This document shows positions 61,599 to 64,000 of a stretch of DNA of 64,000 nucleotides, one piece after another; the stretch's first letter is position 1; the number at the start of each line of letters is the position of its first letter. The notes beneath the pieces were generated by a model. The model had not been told where the DNA came from. It ran no database searches and saw only the letters and a list, made by a program, of their open reading frames with translations. Source of the stretch: Duganella phyllosphaerae. GTDB lineage: Bacteria > Pseudomonadota > Gammaproteobacteria > Burkholderiales > Burkholderiaceae_D. The stretch covers positions 1 through 64,000 of the forward strand of contig NZ_LROM01000060.1 in assembly GCF_001758785.1 (NCBI RefSeq), read 5' to 3'. Made by a program: the position numbers and the translations under genes.

Positions 61599-62129
61599 TT
61601 AATTCTTCTTGCGGCGACGGGCCATGAAGCCCAGCAGGCCCAGGCCACCCAACATCATGGCGTAGGTTTCCGGCTCCGGTACGGCCAGCACGTTCAGGTT
61701 GCCGCCGTAGGAGCCGCCGGCCGACGACACGATGCCGCTGATGGTCAGCGTGAGCGGACCTGCGCCCAGCAGGACTGGATCGAGCGTGAACAGGCCGGGT
61801 ACGGTCGACGACGCAGTGAAGGCGTTGTTGTTGAGCGTAGCGGTGATCGAACGCAAGTCGCCATAGTCGAACAGCGAGAAGTTGATCAGGGCGCCGCTGG
61901 CAAAAGCCGGGCCGGTCAGTTCGGGGGTGAAGGTGAAGATATCGGTAAAGGTACCGGTGCTGCCATTGACAGGCACGTTGCTGAAGCCGGCAGTCCAGTA
62001 ATCTGAATTGGTGCTGTTTTGCTTCAGCACGATATCAGGTGTGTTGACACCGTTGATGGTGCCTGCGTGAGCGCCGGTGGCGATGGATCCGGCCAGCATG
62101 GCTGCCAGTGCGATAAATTTTAATTTCAT
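61599..62129 (-). CDS. PEP-CTERM anchored exported protein
   Basis: The 176-residue protein has a signal peptide (MKLKFIALAAMLAGSIATG...AHA) and a textbook PEP-CTERM tail: VPEPETYAMMLGGLGLLG then FMARRRKKN. The tail is recognised by exosortase EpsH/XrtA-type enzymes, linking it to exopolysaccharide or biofilm matrix. The body is Ser/Thr/Asn rich, with FSLFDYGDLRSITATL. The ATG has GGAG eight bases upstream. No exosortase gene is in the window. Confidence 0.93.
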   Translation of the reverse strand: MKLKFIALAAMLAGSIATGAHAGTINGVNTPDIVLKQNSTNSDYWTAGFSNVPVNGSTGTFTDIFTFTPELTGPAFASGALINFSLFDYGDLRSITATLNNNAFTASSTVPGLFTLDPVLLGAGPLTLTISGIVSSAGGSYGGNLNVLAVPEPETYAMMLGGLGLLGFMARRRKKN

Positions 62130-62188
62130 TATATGACTCCGCTTAATAAAGACCCGAGGAAGATTCAAGAAAACGCAAACTACACGTC

Positions 62189-62217
62189 AACTTACGATGG
62201 GCTCAATAGCTTGTCAA
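62189..62217 (-). promoter_or_regulatory. Sigma70 promoter of the PEP-CTERM gene
   Basis: On the minus strand TTGACA (62217-62212), a 17-base spacer and TAAGTT (62194-62189) lie about 60 bases upstream of the ATG. The -35 is a perfect consensus. Confidence 0.7.
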
Positions 62218-62335
62218 TTTTATATTTACTTATGTATTTTTATATTTTGATAGCTTTTTTTTATCGTCCGGGGCGCACTGCACAAATATTACTATATATT
62301 AATTTCCGTTGCGCAAATTTTAAAATTTTAATGTC
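62205..62335. other. AT-rich intergenic tract
   Basis: This is the most AT-rich stretch of the window, with runs of T and A and a palindrome AAATTTTAAAATTT near 62316. It lies immediately upstream of the PEP-CTERM promoter and may act as UP element or as target of an H-NS-like protein (MvaT/Bv3F type). No gene is visible. Confidence 0.6.
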
Positions 62336-62372
62336 GAGTCCGGTCGTTTCGCGTTGCGCGTAACAGACACCA

Positions 62373-62430
62373 GGAGCGTCTAAATAACCTTCAGAGCAAG
62401 ACGCAGCGATGGCGGTTTTTTAGACGCTCC
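62373..62430 (-). terminator. Inverted repeat at the 3' end of the kinase gene
   Basis: GGAGCGTCTAAA (62373-62384) and TTTAGACGCTCC (62419-62430) are perfect 12-base inverted repeats separated by 34 bases. The right arm contains the kinase stop codon. A cruciform or long hairpin could end or protect the kinase mRNA. Confidence 0.6.
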
Positions 62431-63835
62431 GAAGCATCAGGGTCACAGTGAGTCCGCCCCCGTCGCGATTGCTCAACGTGATGCGTCCGCCGTGGGCCTC
62501 GATGATCTCGCGGGCCAGCGCCAGGCCCAGGCCGGTGCCGCTGCGCTTGGTCGAATAGAAAGGCACCAGCGCGTTGGTCAGCACGGTATCGCTCATGCCG
62601 GGGCCGCGATCGTGGACGTCGATGCGCACCAGGTCCTGTTGCCGCCGCACCTCGAGCGTCACCTGGTCCGGTGGCGAGCCCGATTCGTGGGCATTCCTGA
62701 CCAGGTTGAGCAGCGCCTGTTCGAGCTGCGCCGGATCGAATGCACACGGTTCGGGCGGCAGCGCACCGGTCACGCGAAACACGATTTGCTCGCCTAATGC
62801 GGCCAAAAACGGCGTCCAATGTTGCATTGCAAGGCGCGGCGTGGGCAGCTTGGCGAAGCGGGCGTAACCGAGAATGAAAGTCTCGAGGTGGCGCGTGCGT
62901 TCCTCGATGGTAGCGAGGATGCGGGGCAGGCGTTCGGTCTGGCCCCGGCGCACCAGCTCGGCGCCGGAGTGGGCCAGCGAGGTCAGTGGCGCGAGCGAAT
63001 TGTTTAATTCGTGGCTGATCACGCGGATGACCTTTTTCCAGGTTTGCACCTCCTGGCGCCGCAGTTCCATGGTCAGCTGGCGCAGCAGCAGCAGTTCGTG
63101 GCGGCGGCCGTTGAGCTGGAAGCTGCGCCGCGCCAGGTGGTAGACCTCTTCCTCTGCCTCGTCGCCGGACCCGGTTCCGGACCCGGTTCCGGCGCCGGTC
63201 CCGGTAGTGGTAAACAAGCCGTCGCCGCCACGCGCCAGCGCTTCCGACAGCGCCGGCGACACCCGCGCCAGGATGGTGTCGAGGCGCTGGCCTTCGAGCT
63301 TGCGGCCCTGGTCCAGCAACTGGCGTGCGGCAATGTTGGCATACACCACCGCGCCGCTGCTTGCCACGCCTTTGCCGCCGCCGCTCACCAGCAGCATCGC
63401 CACCGGGGTGTTCTGCACCATGGTGTAGAGCAGCAACTCCCGTTGCACCAGTTCCAGCCTTTGCTGGCGCAGCACGTCGCCAAGCGCGTTGTGGGCGTCC
63501 ACCAGGTCGCGCAGTTCGTCGTTTTGCGGCCAGTGCAGGGAAAACGAAAAATCGCCGTCCTGGTAGCTGGTGACGGTGCCGGTCAGCGCGCGGAACAGCG
63601 ACAACATGTGGTGGAACTGGGCGCGGATGGTGATGATGGCCAGCGGCAGCACGCAGAGCAGGCACAGCCCCAGCACCAGCAGCGGCCGGTCGGGCAGCAC
63701 GTGGCTCAGGCCCTGGGCGATCAGGATGCCCACCGTGACCAGGGTGGCGACCAGCGCAGTCCAGCGAGTGAGCAAGGACAGGCGCATGCCTTGCGGACGC
63801 CGGTGCGGATCCGGCGGCGGGGTAGTCGTGCTCAT
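62420..63835 (-). CDS. NtrY-like membrane sensor histidine kinase
   Basis: The 471-residue kinase has two N-terminal helices (about 23-42 and 50-70) with a very short periplasmic loop, a HAMP/PAS-like middle, and a full catalytic core: H-box VISHELNNSLAPL, N-box LLNLVRNAHESG, G1 DRGPGM, F-box PFYSTK and G2 GTGLGLALA. A Gly/Thr/Ser insert near residue 210-225 comes from a 12-bp tandem repeat. The start ATG overlaps the stop of the response-regulator gene (TGATG). NtrY-like kinases pair with NtrC-type regulators. Confidence 0.9.
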   Translation of the reverse strand: MSTTTPPPDPHRRPQGMRLSLLTRWTALVATLVTVGILIAQGLSHVLPDRPLLVLGLCLLCVLPLAIITIRAQFHHMLSLFRALTGTVTSYQDGDFSFSLHWPQNDELRDLVDAHNALGDVLRQQRLELVQRELLLYTMVQNTPVAMLLVSGGGKGVASSGAVVYANIAARQLLDQGRKLEGQRLDTILARVSPALSEALARGGDGLFTTTGTGAGTGSGTGSGDEAEEEVYHLARRSFQLNGRRHELLLLRQLTMELRRQEVQTWKKVIRVISHELNNSLAPLTSLAHSGAELVRRGQTERLPRILATIEERTRHLETFILGYARFAKLPTPRLAMQHWTPFLAALGEQIVFRVTGALPPEPCAFDPAQLEQALLNLVRNAHESGSPPDQVTLEVRRQQDLVRIDVHDRGPGMSDTVLTNALVPFYSTKRSGTGLGLALAREIIEAHGGRITLSNRDGGGLTVTLMLRSV

Positions 63836-64000
63836 CAGGGCCGGACGATGCCCAGGCGTTCCATGCGCCGGTACAGCGCCTGGCGCGACAGGCCCAGTTC
63901 GGCCGCCGCCTGCGCCACCACGCCACCGGCGCGCGCCAGGGCCAGGCCGATGGCGTCGCGGTCCGGCTCGCGGCCGGCGTCGTCAGCGGCCGGGCCGGCC
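63835..64000 (-). CDS. NtrC-family response regulator, C-terminal end (partial)
   Basis: Only the last 54 codons are in the window. They encode a Fis-type helix-turn-helix: AIGLALARAGGVVAQAAAEL then GLSRQALYRRMERLGI, ending VRP and TGA. This is the DNA-binding end typical of sigma54 activators or PrrA-like short regulators. Its stop overlaps the kinase start by one base, so they form a two-component operon. Whether a AAA+ sigma54 domain exists cannot be seen. Confidence 0.82.
   Translation of the reverse strand, partial: AGPAADDAGREPDRDAIGLALARAGGVVAQAAAELGLSRQALYRRMERLGIVRP

Overview
The window is chromosomal DNA of a high-GC betaproteobacterium, most likely Oxalobacteraceae (Massilia/Duganella/Janthinobacterium group). 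The basis is the order tuf-trpT-secE-nusG-rplKAJL-rpoBC, the very high GC third codon positions, a PEP-CTERM protein, and the style of the intergenic repeats. The genus assignment is inference. There is no prophage, insertion sequence or CRISPR array.

Layout. 1-12.7 kb: the end of tuf, tRNA-Trp, secE, nusG, the L11/L1/L10/L7-L12 ribosomal protein genes and rpoB/rpoC, with structured leaders and spacers. 12.7-20.3 kb: a wHTH/nucleotidyltransferase-like regulator; a lower-GC two-gene cassette encoding a four-helix membrane protein and an overlapping 44-residue membrane peptide; a secreted DUF885 protein; an HPP-CBS membrane protein; and an Lrp regulator divergent from a three-domain cysteine desulfurase/MBL-like/rhodanese fusion. 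20.3-34.3 kb: a giant cyclic beta-glucan synthase, a GDT1/MneA-type manganese exporter behind a yybP-ykoY riboswitch, two secreted hydrolases and a Crp-type regulator. 34.6-41.1 kb: a complete chemosensory operon (MCP, CheY, STAS, CheA, CheW, CheR, CheB), tightly coupled by overlapping start and stop codons. 41.1-55.8 kb: a secreted methyltransferase, then a long operon with two tandem TldD-TldE pairs (both TldDs carry Tat signals) followed by DUF4159, MoxR, DUF58, BatA-like, DUF4175-like and a membrane protein. 55.8-64 kb: a PNPOx-like protein divergent from a PdxR/MocR regulator, a TonB receptor, a spermidine-synthase-like protein, a PEP-CTERM protein, and an NtrY-like kinase with the C-terminal end of its Fis-type response regulator.

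The most interesting parts are: (1) the duplicated Tat-TldD/TldE pairs joined to a MoxR/DUF58/Bat membrane module, a possible envelope peptide-processing system; (2) a structured 117-121 bp dispersed repeat present twice, once inside the rpoB-rpoC spacer, whose terminal arms changed in a compensatory way; (3) a second, unrelated hairpin element inserted between tldD1 and tldE1; (4) the desulfurase fusion whose MBL-like domain has lost its metal ligands; (5) the small membrane-protein cassette; and (6) a repeated TGTAAC-N4-TGTATC box upstream of two distant genes.
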